From assembly GCF_026914185.1 (NCBI RefSeq), contig NC_070572.1, forward strand, positions 620,001 through 684,000: a stretch of DNA of 64,000 nt, given 5' to 3'. The position numbers and the translations under genes were made by a program. The notes under the pieces are model-generated. The model was not told the origin of the DNA and did not search any database. It worked only from the letters and a program-made list of their open reading frames with translations. This stretch comes from Puccinia triticina (taxonomy: Eukaryota; Basidiomycota; Pucciniomycetes; Pucciniales; Pucciniaceae). Below, in pieces: positions 10,824-20,627 of this stretch; the first letter of the stretch is position 1; each line of letters starts with the position of its first letter.

Positions 10824-12480
10824 TTCACCCCTCTCTTTAGGAACCTTTTAAGATCTCTTGCAGAACTTGACACCAATTTATGCGTAATTTTGGATTGAAT
10901 TTATGCTCAAGTGTGTCTGAATTGATGCTGAATCTTGTATGAATTGATGTTGGACATGGTTTCATATCAACCTGATATCCACCCCAACTGGACTATTTGA
11001 GTAATTGTATCTTTTCCAGAACCTGTGTTCAACTTCATTGCAAAGCAATCTCCATTTCTTGGCAGAAACCAGATTTTTCTTGATGTAATAATATATTTTC
11101 ATTGATCATGTGCTTATTATGCTGTCCACACCGCTCAAAATGTGTTTTCACATATGAAAAACAAAACTTTTGGCATGGTAGATATACCTTTGTGATGAAA
11201 GTGCACAAATTCAATGAATCTTCTTTCTGTTTTTATCACTTGAGATATTTATAGACTTGTGGAAAAAAATCAAAATAGTGGATACTTATATCTTTTGTAT
11301 TGATTGATGCTATAAGCATCACATACTTTGAGAGAAAAGTTGATTTCCTTCTGAACTGAGCTAGCTTCACTCACTGGCTATCCCCTTGATGTTGTATTTT
11401 TGCATCAACTGATGAAAAATTGCTAACTGATCAATCACCATATTAATAACCACCTTGTGATCTTACAGGCGGCAGACAGGCATCTGGGCTGCAAGCATTC
11501 TCACATAATTTATTTTAGCAAATTTTATGATTTTTTTCACAAGAGAGTTGGAAGTCTGGGCCAATTTCAGGGGAGCCCCAGATTATCCAGGATTTCTTAA
11601 TCACTTCAGAAAATTCCAACAAAAGAATGTGTGTACATATAGGTGAAAATATATATAACTATTTTAAATATTTCATCTAATATTCCGGTGTTGTGTGGGC
11701 ACTCAGCTCAGCATTGCTTGGCTGTGTGGTAATATAGGTGTCACACAAACGTATGGGCGTACAGTTTTGTGACAAATCCTTCCAGCTAGCCCCTCAGAAA
11801 ATGCACACCGAATTCAAACCAGATTAAAATCATGATTTAAGAAAAACTGGTATATTTTTGGCAAGGATAAGATACCTTCTCCATATTATACCTTGGCCCA
11901 AGGGGACCAAGTTTAAGCAGCATTGATAATTACTCTGTCACCTCACACACCTCCTTTTAAATTCTGTGTGCACTGAAAATTATAAAAAGAATGTTCCAGA
12001 GCAACCTGTAGGATATGGGTTTACACAGAGGTTAAAAATCATCATGGTCAAAAAATTCTTATCTTTGGTCAAAATTATAGATTGAGTACAACTGATCATA
12101 AAGTTGGGCTGGGTTTCAACATAGTTATGGTGTACATTATACGTTTACATTACACAAAACATCTGGCATGATTCCAGGTAACATCAGTATAGATTGTGCA
12201 TTACATGACCTGGTCTTCAAACCAAGATCAGACCAACTTCAAACCGACTTTGAACCAGTAACTAACAAGGATTGGACCAAACCTCGGCATGAATTGTGCA
12301 AAGGCACTCGTAAACAGGTGCTGAGCAAACATCCGTGGTGTCACAGCTACCATTGTGTCCATGTTTATTGTGAAACAAAATTGTGTTGATTGTTTTTATC
12401 CCAGTGGTGAACTCAAATTTAATGACCAGTAAATACTTTTCATCAAATCAGGGAGGCCCAAGCTCAATTACCAGCCCATT
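10824..12480. other. Gene-free stretch with an old duplication
   Basis: AT-rich sequence without a believable ORF. The part 11500-12260 repeats, with heavy divergence, the order of segments seen at 9315-10400. Shared landmarks include GGATATGGGTTTACACAGAGG against GGTATGGGTTTCCAAAGAGG (11999-12040 and 10152-10185) and TGGCATGATTCCAG against TGGTATGATTCCAG. So a block of about 1 kb or more was duplicated long ago. Confidence 0.5.
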
Positions 12481-13070
12481 CTGGTCATTGAGAAGTCATT
12501 TTGGAGCTTGTTAGCCCGCATATACTGGCCAACCAGCTTGGAAAAGAGCAGCTGGATGGTCAGTATGTACTGTCCAGTGCGTTGGTACTTTCCCAAAGCA
12601 ATGGACAGTACATACTGGTCAGTCAAGCTGGGAAAGGCCCGGCTCACTGACCAACATGTAGCAATGGTCATTGAACTGGAATTTTACCAGCCAAGTGATC
12701 TGTAATTGAGTGGAGGATTTCTCTACCAGATGGCGGGTACACAGTAGTCATTGATTAGAGAATCCCTCCACTTCATGGCCGGTACACACCCGTCAGAAAA
12801 GGGAGAATTCCTCAACTCCATGGCCCTTAAAGCTGGTCATTTAGTTGAGGATGTCTCTCCACTCAATGGCTGGTAATGTATATATGTTCATTAGGTAGTG
12901 ACACCCTCCACTCAATGGACATCCAAAATTCATCAAGTGGAGGGTGTCTCCACTTGATTACTGCACAGAAAAGTCCTTAAGTGTAGGGTGTCTCTACTTG
13001 ATTGCAAGTACAAACCTTTCAGTGTAGTATCCCAATGTGCACCAACCATGGAGTGGATTTACCCTCCACT
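12480..13070. repeat. Palindromic array 1
   Basis: Loosely repeated CACTCAATGG-CTGGT and TGGAGGGTGTCTC words. A clear inverted repeat at about 12554-12626 has arms GTCAGTATGTACTGTCC and GGACAGTACATACTGGTC. It belongs to the same type as the arrays further along the window but is more diverged. Confidence 0.55.
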
Positions 13071-14406
13071 CAAGTAAAAGTTTGGCCACCATTGATTGAA
13101 TCAAAGTTCAGCCTCAGTTGAACATAAAATCAAATTATTTGAAGCCAAAATGAAACATGCTTGAACGGCTGGTATCTGACAGGGTTCCAGAAAGAACATA
13201 TGGCCTGGCACTCTCTAGAGAGTGCCACAGATTCCCGGGGAAAACCTTGTTTGCTGGTGAAAACTCAATCTCAATCAATTTTCAGCAGCCAGTAACACCA
13301 GGGGGGAATCATGTTTTGCAGATCCCTCTAAATCAAGCCATTTAGGTTATGGGAAGTCCTCCACTCTCCCTTTAAATCTGCCAAAAATGGACTTGAGCCT
13401 GCAATTGCAACAAGATTTAGAGTGTTTCCAGCACAAAATCCTTGTCACTAACATCTACTAGCTTAACAAAGCCACTCAAACAAAGGTCCGGGGGACCCGC
13501 GCAGAGCGCTCTCCGTAGGACAGGCTTGCTTGCTATCCCTCAACTTTGGCAGGAGCAGAAGGGATATTCAGTGCAAAAAATAAAAATACAGCCCTATAAA
13601 TTTTAATAAAACCAATAAAAGAAAACTGAATAGACAGTCTTGTAGCCTTGATAAATGCCCAAATTTTGACACCTGTTCCAGCCTCTCAATCCAAAGACTG
13701 CATCCCTAGTGGAAAAAATGTCCAGGAATCTGGTCAAGGCTGAAAAACAAAATTCCAAACCATGTCTTAAGTTTGGAAGATCCATGTGTGGATCTGCATT
13801 TGGCCAGAGGGAAGCACAGTGGTGATCTTAGCTGATGTGCATACAATGTGTCAATTTACATACAACCTAGAAAGCATGCAAATTTTTTGGTCCACAGGAT
13901 CTACAAGCAATACAGCCTTTTGAATCCTTGGGCATATCCATTTCTTGAGAAGTCACTTTTCAAAAATTTATTAAAAAATACCTTGATGGTGATACAAAAA
14001 TTCTGAGGAGACAAAATTTTAGAGGAGATGTCAAAGGGTCAGAAAGCTGTGGCTCAGACCTTTGGAGGTGCTGGGGGTGGAGCTATTAAAAAGTTAAAAA
14101 ACCTTACAGCCATTTGGATTTGGTACTTTCTGCTCCCCTATGAAATTGGGGATAATATGCAAGTCCCTCCCTGCGGGAGGGGCCTCTTCGCGGCCAGCCA
14201 CAGCAAGCCTCCCACCAGGGGGACTTGTTTTCAATTAGAACATCTAAAACTAATGAAAAGGGATGGACACAGTTGACCAGAACAAGGGCAAGCACGCTCC
14301 TGGTCAATCCTAACCTCAAGATTTAATTAAATAGAATAATGGCATTGGGTACAACATAATACACCCTCCAAGAGACTATTTTCAATTAAGAGGAAAACTA
14401 TTGTGA
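13071..14406. other. Gene-free stretch with two palindromes
   Basis: No supported gene. 13207-13226 is the perfect 20-bp palindrome GGCACTCTCTAGAGAGTGCC (second copy of the word at 1189). 14159-14224 is a hairpin with arms AAGTCCCTCC and GGGGGACTT, like the stem of the hairpin repeat at 62409-62456. The rest is AT-rich and featureless to me. Confidence 0.5.
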
Positions 14407-14631
14407 GAGCATCTCCAGCAGAGCTTGGACTGTGCAAGTTTTGGGCACTTTTGGCAGGTTACTCAACATTTCCGGGGTCCAGCAGAGCCCCTAAACAACT
14501 TTTGATTGATCCAATTCAGTCCCATCCCAGACCGCGGCCAGCTACTTTCCCCATCCCATTGCCACCCAGGACACAGGCTGCCACACGCCACACATTGCCT
14601 ACTTGCCACTCCTTACCACTGCCCCAACAAC

Positions 14632-15096
14632 ATGATTGATCCAAGTCTTCAAGATCTTGCTCCTAGTCCTCCACCCAGAACACCCTCTCCAGAAATTCAA
14701 CAACTTCAACCCACCAAAGGAAGAAACAGACCTGCAAAAAAGAGAACATTGAGGCCAAAAAAATCAGCCGCTGCTACTGCTACCACTACAACTGCTACCA
14801 CTACAACTGCTACAACTGCTGCTGCTACAACTGCTACTGCTACAACTGCTACTGATTTAATTATGTCAAAAGATCCGTCCAATAGGGATCCTATTTCTTG
14901 TGCTTTCTACACCACCAAAAAAGAGATTGACAAATGTAATGGCTTGATTCCCTCCAACTCTTCTAATCCCATATCTTGCTTTAGTCTTGTCTCTCACTTG
15001 ATTTTGTTCTCATTTCACCTTTCTGTATGGTCACAATATGTTTGTTATATGAATATCAAACAGACCCGTTATATCAGTCATACCCATTGCAAGTGA
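14632..15096 (+). CDS. Hypothetical ORF inside the Harbinger-like element
   Basis: The frame is open from 14506; the ATG at 14632 gives MIDPSLQDLAPSPPPRTPSP, then a basic stretch (KGRNRPAKKRTLRPKK), then an Ala/Thr tract encoded by an ACTGCT microsatellite, then a hydrophobic tail. The basic, proline-rich start looks like a real N-terminus or exon of an element-borne protein. The part after the microsatellite does not look like folded protein, so an intron or simple decay is possible. I do not recognise the family. Confidence 0.25.
   Translation: MIDPSLQDLAPSPPPRTPSPEIQQLQPTKGRNRPAKKRTLRPKKSAAATATTTTATTTTATTAAATTATATTATDLIMSKDPSNRDPISCAFYTTKKEIDKCNGLIPSNSSNPISCFSLVSHLILFSFHLSVWSQYVCYMNIKQTRYISHTHCK
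14770..14852. repeat. ACTGCT/ACAACT microsatellite
   Basis: Irregular trinucleotide-type repeat of GCTACTGCTAC, ACAACTGCT and related words, encoding Ala and Thr in the plus-strand frame. Confidence 0.85.
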
Positions 15097-15533
15097 GAGA
15101 TTGAATGAAAGCATAACAAAGAGATTGTGAGAAAAAAAGGAAATCTAAATAAATAACAAAGAGAAATCAACAAAGTTAAGAGGCCGAGTTCAGGTATTTT
15201 CATCGGTCTGGGTCTCATCATAGCTGTCTCGATCCTTCTCCCCTTTGAGGTTCATTGCGATTGCTCGAAATGATCCCGTCAAACGTTTGGTAGGCAATGT
15301 AATCATCGTCGTCGTCCATGAAGTTGAGTCAATCAACCAAATTCATGCTGGAGATATCAAGTTGTATCGCAGTCGTGTCGTTCTGCAGGGCAATCCAGCT
15401 ATCCACCCCCGGCGTACTCACCAGTCTACGGTGGAGCTGCTATGGACAGCTGAGACAGGTGTGTGAAAGGTGGTTCCGGCCGGCTATAGGTAGTGGTCCC
15501 CATCCCCGCTCTGCTGGAGATGCTCTTAGCATC

Positions 15534-16602
15534 CTACCAAAAGCGCCACCAAACAACAACAAAAAACATGATTCCAATGACACCGACAGGAGCCCATTTT
15601 CGATAGAATGCGTCGATGTTAATTTGTCGAGCGGCTTTCCGATATTTCAATGACTCGTCCCTTAGTGAAGAAGACATTGTGGACATTCCTGTGTGTTTTG
15701 GCAGGATGCGAGATATCAAAAAACCCAGACGATCAGAATAATGTTGGCAAGTACTCTAGCCCGAATTCGAGCACAACACCGAACAGCTTACGATCAAGTG
15801 AATCGCCTCTCCACAATAAATCTTCCATATTCTTCGTCATGACTCTCGTCACTTCTCCCAAATCTTCATTAAGCCTATCTAGGTTGGATTGTGTCCTTGT
15901 GTCTTGATACAACTTTTTGGTCCGTTGGATCTAAGCATTGCAAACCAAAACACATATAGCCACCGAGAACAGTACGACATCCAATCAGTTCATCCTACAC
16001 TGCTAATGTGGTGTGAGCGAAACGTTTAAAAAAAGGAGGTCCTCTTACGAATGTATCAAATTTCACGAAGGCGTATGGTCGGAGATTGGGTTTTGACAAT
16101 TCAGAAGAATATGATCTTTCAAATTCTTTAGACAGCTCGTCCAGATAGGAAAACGCCAACTTCCTTGGATACGATTTGGCTGCGATACACAGGTAAACCA
16201 CTGAATTTGATATGACGTAACTGAAGCATAGGCAAACAACAAAACATAGGAAACAAAAAAACGGTGGTAGAATCAGTCGACCATCTCCGTCTCCCAAAGG
16301 AGAAAATGAAAAGTAAGAAGGGAGAACTAACTGAAGCGTATACTTCCCACTTTCAATGCTACACCTAGTTTCACTGGTTTCATTTAACCGCCTGAAGATT
16401 AACTTTGCCTGTTGCCTGTACTCAGAAAGATCATTTTCGGTTTGTTCGTCATCTACCGATGCAGCCAGAGGCAAGCCTGAAAGAATTACATGTTAGAATG
16501 CGCTTCAGTTTCGAAGTTCAGTGGTCAGATATCGAGTTGACTCCTGGTCCTGAAGAAGCTCTCACCGTCTGAAATTCGAGCCAACAGAGTTGATAACACC
16601 AT
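15534..16602 (-). CDS. SEC22: SEC22 R-SNARE (vesicle trafficking)
   Basis: A complete five-exon gene: exons 16566-16602, 16332-16476, 16049-16220, 15792-15930 and 15534-15688 (minus strand). All four introns are GT-AG, and the summed exons are exactly 648 nt, giving 215 residues, the usual SEC22 length. The product begins MVLSTLLARISDGLPLAAS. It has a longin domain (residues 1 to about 120, with CSIESGKYTLHYVI and AKSYPRKLAFSYLDEL), then the R-SNARE motif with the zero-layer Arg in LLWRGDSLDR. It ends in a C-terminal membrane anchor (about 196-215, WAPVGVIGIMFFVVVWW). The known role is fusion of ER-Golgi vesicles. The gene looks intact and functional, in contrast to its surroundings. A transposon end lies 8 bp beyond the stop codon. 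Confidence 0.96.
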
Positions 16603-17047
16603 CGTTTCTGTTCTTGTAGTCGTTGAGATTACTTGGTTGGAGGCGATTGTAGTTTCTTTGGGGTCAGAATACCTCCTTTTTTCGTTGTATCTCTGTGCCA
16701 TCTGCTGATGAATGACGTGTGAACCTCAAGGCCCGATTCCCCCGTGGCAACTTGGGACGCCCGATCGTCCCCTGCGAAGCGGCGTACATACACTACGGCT
16801 CCAGTTGTTGAGCGGTGCCGACGTCGTTTTTGCCCCGGCGTCGGATTATGGTCAGGCCGACCGGGCGCGACGTCGGACACGCCAAAGGGTCAGCCTGACC
16901 AGTCCGACCGGGGTAAATTGACGCCAAAGTACCTTTGCCGACGGGAAGGTCAGTCCGACCATGCCGATGCGCTGGTCATCAGGGTCGGCCCGGCGCATGG
17001 ATCGAGCCGACAGTCCCGACGGGTGGGGCACGAGCGTCGGCTCGCCC
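16603..17047. other. SEC22 upstream region with GTCGG-rich repeat
   Basis: The first 100 bp upstream of SEC22 hold no obvious TATA box. From about 16740 the sequence is rich in GTCGG/CCGAC and GACGTCGG words, a dispersed repeat whose other half resumes at 22159 after Copia-2 (CGCCCGAAAGGT). A related uninterrupted stretch is at 25430-25660 with the word CGCCCGAAAGGTCGGG. No gene is seen. Confidence 0.55.
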
Positions 17048-17404
17048 TATAAGATGCCAAATTTGATAAGGCAAATGGGATCTGGTCGATACAGTCCCGT
17101 CGCGGGTCAGCTGTTGGCTCTGATGAATCCCGGTTCCAATCTCGGTGAGATTGCCAAACAAACAATGAAAAAAAAACACATACCTGGTCGATACAGTCCC
17201 GTCGCGGGTCAGCTGTCGGCTCTGACGAATCCCGGTTCCAATCTCGGTGAGGAAAGAGATTGGAGCCGGGGCGCGGGATCGACCAGGCTAAGTACATGCA
17301 ACAAGCCCTAACCGGGGGAAAATCCCCGGTCTCACTAACTAGGTTAGATGTCTAAGTACATGACTATGGGTTTGTAATCTTGAGTCTGACGCCCTACACT
17401 AACA
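17048..17404 (-). repeat. 3' LTR of Copia-2
   Basis: 357 bp; plus-strand ends TATAAGATG and CTAACA. It contains a direct duplication of about 68 bp (starting CTGGTCGATACAGTCCCG, first near 17084 and again near 17185) separated by an A-rich linker. The twin LTR at 21802 shows the same structure. Confidence 0.97.
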
Positions 17405-17424
17405 CCCCCCCCCAAGATTGCAAA
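17405..17424 (-). other. Poly-purine tract of Copia-2
   Basis: A C-run (G on the element strand) followed by AAGATTGCAAAC lies directly inside the 3' LTR. It matches the tract in Copia-1. Confidence 0.8.
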
Positions 17425-17426
17425 CA

Positions 17427-20400
17427 CTACCCGCCTACGCCTAATTGATTGAGCGCGCCTATCATCTTTGTCGGCCCAAGTCTTTTTGTCAGCACATCCG
17501 CTAGTTGATCATGTGTACTTGTCCACGTGACATTGATTTTGTTTTCCCGAATTAAGTCATTGACGAAATAAAAAGCCCGACGGAGATATTTGGTCTTCTT
17601 TTTGGATGTGTTGTCCGTCGCGATGAGAATTGCGGCTTCATTGTCGCAGTGCATCGACAATTTCGGTTGATACCCGATCTCCTCAAAGATATTCAGCAGG
17701 TGAGCCAATTGTTGGGCTCCTTCCGACAACACCAGGTATTCCGCCGCACACGTCGACATCGCCACCACCGTCTGCCTCTTCGAACCCCATGCGATGCTGT
17801 TTCCGTCATGGGTGAGCAGATAACCCGTCGTCGACCTTTCATGCTCGCCACCCCAATTCGCATCCGTCCACAGTTTCAAACCGCCTGTCCCCGCCGTGTA
17901 CACCAGCGCCTTCGCCGTCGTCCGATCCAAGTATCCAATCAACCAATCGAGTGCCATCCAGTGAGTTGCCGAAGGAGCCGAGCAGAAACGCGCCAGGAGA
18001 TTAACCGCGTACGCCAGGTCTGGCCTGGTACCACATGCCAGGTACATGAGTGACCCAATAGTTGACCTGAAGCTGGTCTGATCAATGGGGTCGCTCATTG
18101 ACGTCTCTAGATCGAGTTCCGGCAGAGGGCAATGATGGCCATGAATTTTCCGCTGGTATGACTCCACAATTTGCTTCGCCATAATTGATTGGTTGAGCCT
18201 GAGATGCACTCCATCCCAGACAAAGTCGATGCCCACCAGTCGTTGCACGTTATCCGACCATTTGATTTCCAGTTGGCCTTCCATCCCGCGTCGCAGTTCA
18301 TTCAACAGAGATCTATTTGAGGATAGCGCGAACCCATCATCCACGTGAAGCCAGATGATGATGAAGTTACCCTGGCGCCTGAACAGGCACAGCGAAGGTT
18401 CCATCTCGCTCGCCTCGAAACCAAGGGATTGGACAGTCTTCTGGAAAAATTTCCACCAGCATCGCGCCGCCTGCTTCGTACCATAAAGCGCCTTCTTCAG
18501 GAGCATTACCTTCCCTTTGAGTGAGGGAGTGATCTCAACCGGGGGTTGGATATACACCTCTTCCTCTATGGGGCTGTATAGATAAGCGGAGCTTACATCA
18601 AAGGTCGCGGTTGGCAAGTTATGGGATATAGCGAGCGATATGAGGAGGCGAAGCGTGTTCAAGGAAGCCGTCGGCGCGTAAGTCTCATTGTAGTCAAGGC
18701 CGAGTTGTTGATTAAAGCCTTTCGCCACATAGCGCGCCCGATATTTATCGACCGATCCATCCGGTTTTCTCTTGATTGAGAAGACCCAGCGCGCACCCAA
18801 AGCTTTGCAGCCTTTCGGTGCCGTTGCAGGGATCCATACCTCGAGTTGACCAAACTTCAGCATTTCATACTCGGCCGCTGCGCGCCAAAGATGAGCATCA
18901 GGCCCCGACAGAGCTTGCTTGATCGTCTTCGGCAGATTATGTTCTTCAGCGGTAGATAGAAGGCCCATTTGTCGTCTTTCTTCCTCCGCTATCTCTGAAG
19001 TCTTTTCTTCACCGAGCCGGAGCATGATTTGCTTCAGTATTAAATCGACACGAGATTCTTGCTCATCCGGAACCGCAATAAGATCAGGCGCCGTCTGTGC
19101 AGATGATTTTTCAACCGGGAGCTTTTGGAAATCCGGAAACTTAACTGCTGTCGAATGAACCATACGCTTCTCACTAGGCACCCAAAAAATCCAACCTGCA
19201 CCAGAAGCCGGGTAACCGAGGAGTTGACCTTCTCGAGCACGCTCGTCAAGCTTCTTGCGTTTCTCTTTCGGAATGTGGATTATCGCGCGCGCCCCAAAAG
19301 GATACAGCGTCTCTGGTATCGGTCGGACTTTGTAGAGTATTTCTAAGGGGGTTTTATCACCAGTCCTCGAGTTAGGAAGCCGATTATGGAGATGCGCCGC
19401 CGTAGAGTACGCAAAACTCCACCAGATACTGGGAAGTTCACTGGAGTGAAGCATGGTGCGAGCCATGTCGCCGAGGGTTCGGTTAACACGTTCCGCTTCG
19501 CCATTCTGAGAAGGTGAATAAGGCGTGACAGGAGCCAGAGTTGTTCCAATTGCTTCAAGTTGCGGTTTCAGGCTCTTCGTGTATTCGAGTGCGTTGTCGC
19601 AGCGTAGGTACGATGGAGCTTTACCCAAAACAGTCTTCAGATGTCGGATCCATGCCATAATCTTAGTGGGGACTTCACTCCTGTTAGCCATCGGAGCACA
19701 GAATGTGTAGGTGCTTGCATGATCGCGCAGAGTAACAAGATACCGGCATCCGTTAATGTCGAGGTTGAGGGGTCCAATCACATCGGAGACACAGAAATCT
19801 AGGGGGTTGTCGCGAGGGATTTGTGTCTCCATACCCAAGGACTTCTTATCCATACTTTTAGACTTCGCGCATTGCTCACAAAAGAAGGATTTCCAAGTAA
19901 ACTGCTTTTCAGGATAATTCGTCCGGAGAAAATTCTTGACAACTTGATCCGAGACGTGTCCAAGGCGAACATGCCAGATGTAGGACTCAAAAGAGGGAGA
20001 CTCGGAAACTTTTTTTGATTGCAAGATGGCACTAGTTTTAAGTGACCAGCAGTAGTTGTGAAATACTGTCTCGTAGCTACTATTACAAGGGTCGTAAAGT
20101 GTAGCTTGAGTGCCATTATAAACCAGTCTCCATCCCTCCGATAGCAGGCGGCCAGTCGACAAAATAATCCCGTCCACACCAGGGCAGTGGTACACATCGT
20201 TAATCGTGAGCGGACCCTTCGGAGTCGGGATCGTCACACTTCCGATTTCAGAAACGGTGATGTTGCAATCCAAGACAGCCAAGTAGAAGGTACGAGGAGT
20301 TGTCAGCTTCTTGTCGACTTGGAAGAGAGGAGAGTCGCCGCTTACATGCGCCGATGCCCCAGAGTCGAGTAGGACACCGTCGGTCACGTTGGGAATGTTG

Positions 20401-20591
20401 ACTTGGCGGATGCGATCGGCCGAGCCTTCAGGGCGAGGGGGTGGACGATATTTTGAACCTTTAGTCTTGTAGTCCGGGTCTGGAGGACTGATCTTCCCAT
20501 TTGCAACATCACGCCAGAAATGGACGCAGTCGCAGTACCAATGGCCATCGTCACCACAGTAGATACAGTGGCTGCCATGTTTGGCGACCAT
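17427..20591 (-). CDS. pol: Copia-2 Pol polyprotein
   Basis: A single open frame of 1054 residues. It opens with a CCHC zinc knuckle (CIYCGDDGHWYCDC, about 9-22) and a protease active site (LLDSGASAHVSG, Asp76). The GAG-pre-integrase HHCC zinc site follows (H207, H212, C238, C241). The integrase core has Asp270, Asp332 and Glu367 (QNGEAERVNRTL). RT shows YRARYVAKGFNQ, FDVSSAYLYSP and the catalytic HVDDG. RNase H shows LWTDANWGGEHERS, CAAEY and LADVLTK near the C-terminus. All key residues are present. The frame continues upstream into gag through one TGA at 20628-20630, so the true start is probably the gag AUG with readthrough, or the copy has one nonsense mutation. Confidence 0.96.
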   Translation of the reverse strand: MVAKHGSHCIYCGDDGHWYCDCVHFWRDVANGKISPPDPDYKTKGSKYRPPPRPEGSADRIRQVNIPNVTDGVLLDSGASAHVSGDSPLFQVDKKLTTPRTFYLAVLDCNITVSEIGSVTIPTPKGPLTINDVYHCPGVDGIILSTGRLLSEGWRLVYNGTQATLYDPCNSSYETVFHNYCWSLKTSAILQSKKVSESPSFESYIWHVRLGHVSDQVVKNFLRTNYPEKQFTWKSFFCEQCAKSKSMDKKSLGMETQIPRDNPLDFCVSDVIGPLNLDINGCRYLVTLRDHASTYTFCAPMANRSEVPTKIMAWIRHLKTVLGKAPSYLRCDNALEYTKSLKPQLEAIGTTLAPVTPYSPSQNGEAERVNRTLGDMARTMLHSSELPSIWWSFAYSTAAHLHNRLPNSRTGDKTPLEILYKVRPIPETLYPFGARAIIHIPKEKRKKLDERAREGQLLGYPASGAGWIFWVPSEKRMVHSTAVKFPDFQKLPVEKSSAQTAPDLIAVPDEQESRVDLILKQIMLRLGEEKTSEIAEEERRQMGLLSTAEEHNLPKTIKQALSGPDAHLWRAAAEYEMLKFGQLEVWIPATAPKGCKALGARWVFSIKRKPDGSVDKYRARYVAKGFNQQLGLDYNETYAPTASLNTLRLLISLAISHNLPTATFDVSSAYLYSPIEEEVYIQPPVEITPSLKGKVMLLKKALYGTKQAARCWWKFFQKTVQSLGFEASEMEPSLCLFRRQGNFIIIWLHVDDGFALSSNRSLLNELRRGMEGQLEIKWSDNVQRLVGIDFVWDGVHLRLNQSIMAKQIVESYQRKIHGHHCPLPELDLETSMSDPIDQTSFRSTIGSLMYLACGTRPDLAYAVNLLARFCSAPSATHWMALDWLIGYLDRTTAKALVYTAGTGGLKLWTDANWGGEHERSTTGYLLTHDGNSIAWGSKRQTVVAMSTCAAEYLVLSEGAQQLAHLLNIFEEIGYQPKLSMHCDNEAAILIATDNTSKKKTKYLRRAFYFVNDLIRENKINVTWTSTHDQLADVLTKRLGPTKMIGALNQLGVGG

Positions 20592-20627
20592 AGCTTCAGA
20601 CTGGCCTTTACCCTTGAAATGGGCAGC

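Larger units (their letters stand above)
14407..15525. mobile_element. 1.1-kb PIF/Harbinger-like non-autonomous element
   Basis: Terminal inverted repeats GAGCATCTCCAGCAGAGC (14407-14424) and their exact inverse (15508-15525). The flanking 3-mers are TGA (left) and TTA (right), one mismatch from the 3-bp TTA/TAA duplication usual for PIF/Harbinger elements. The inside holds a plus-strand open frame with a repeat-coded Ala/Thr tract and a short minus-strand open stretch (MDDDDDYIAYQTFDG), but no transposase domain that I recognise. The right end lies 8 bp from the SEC22 stop codon. Confidence 0.65.
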
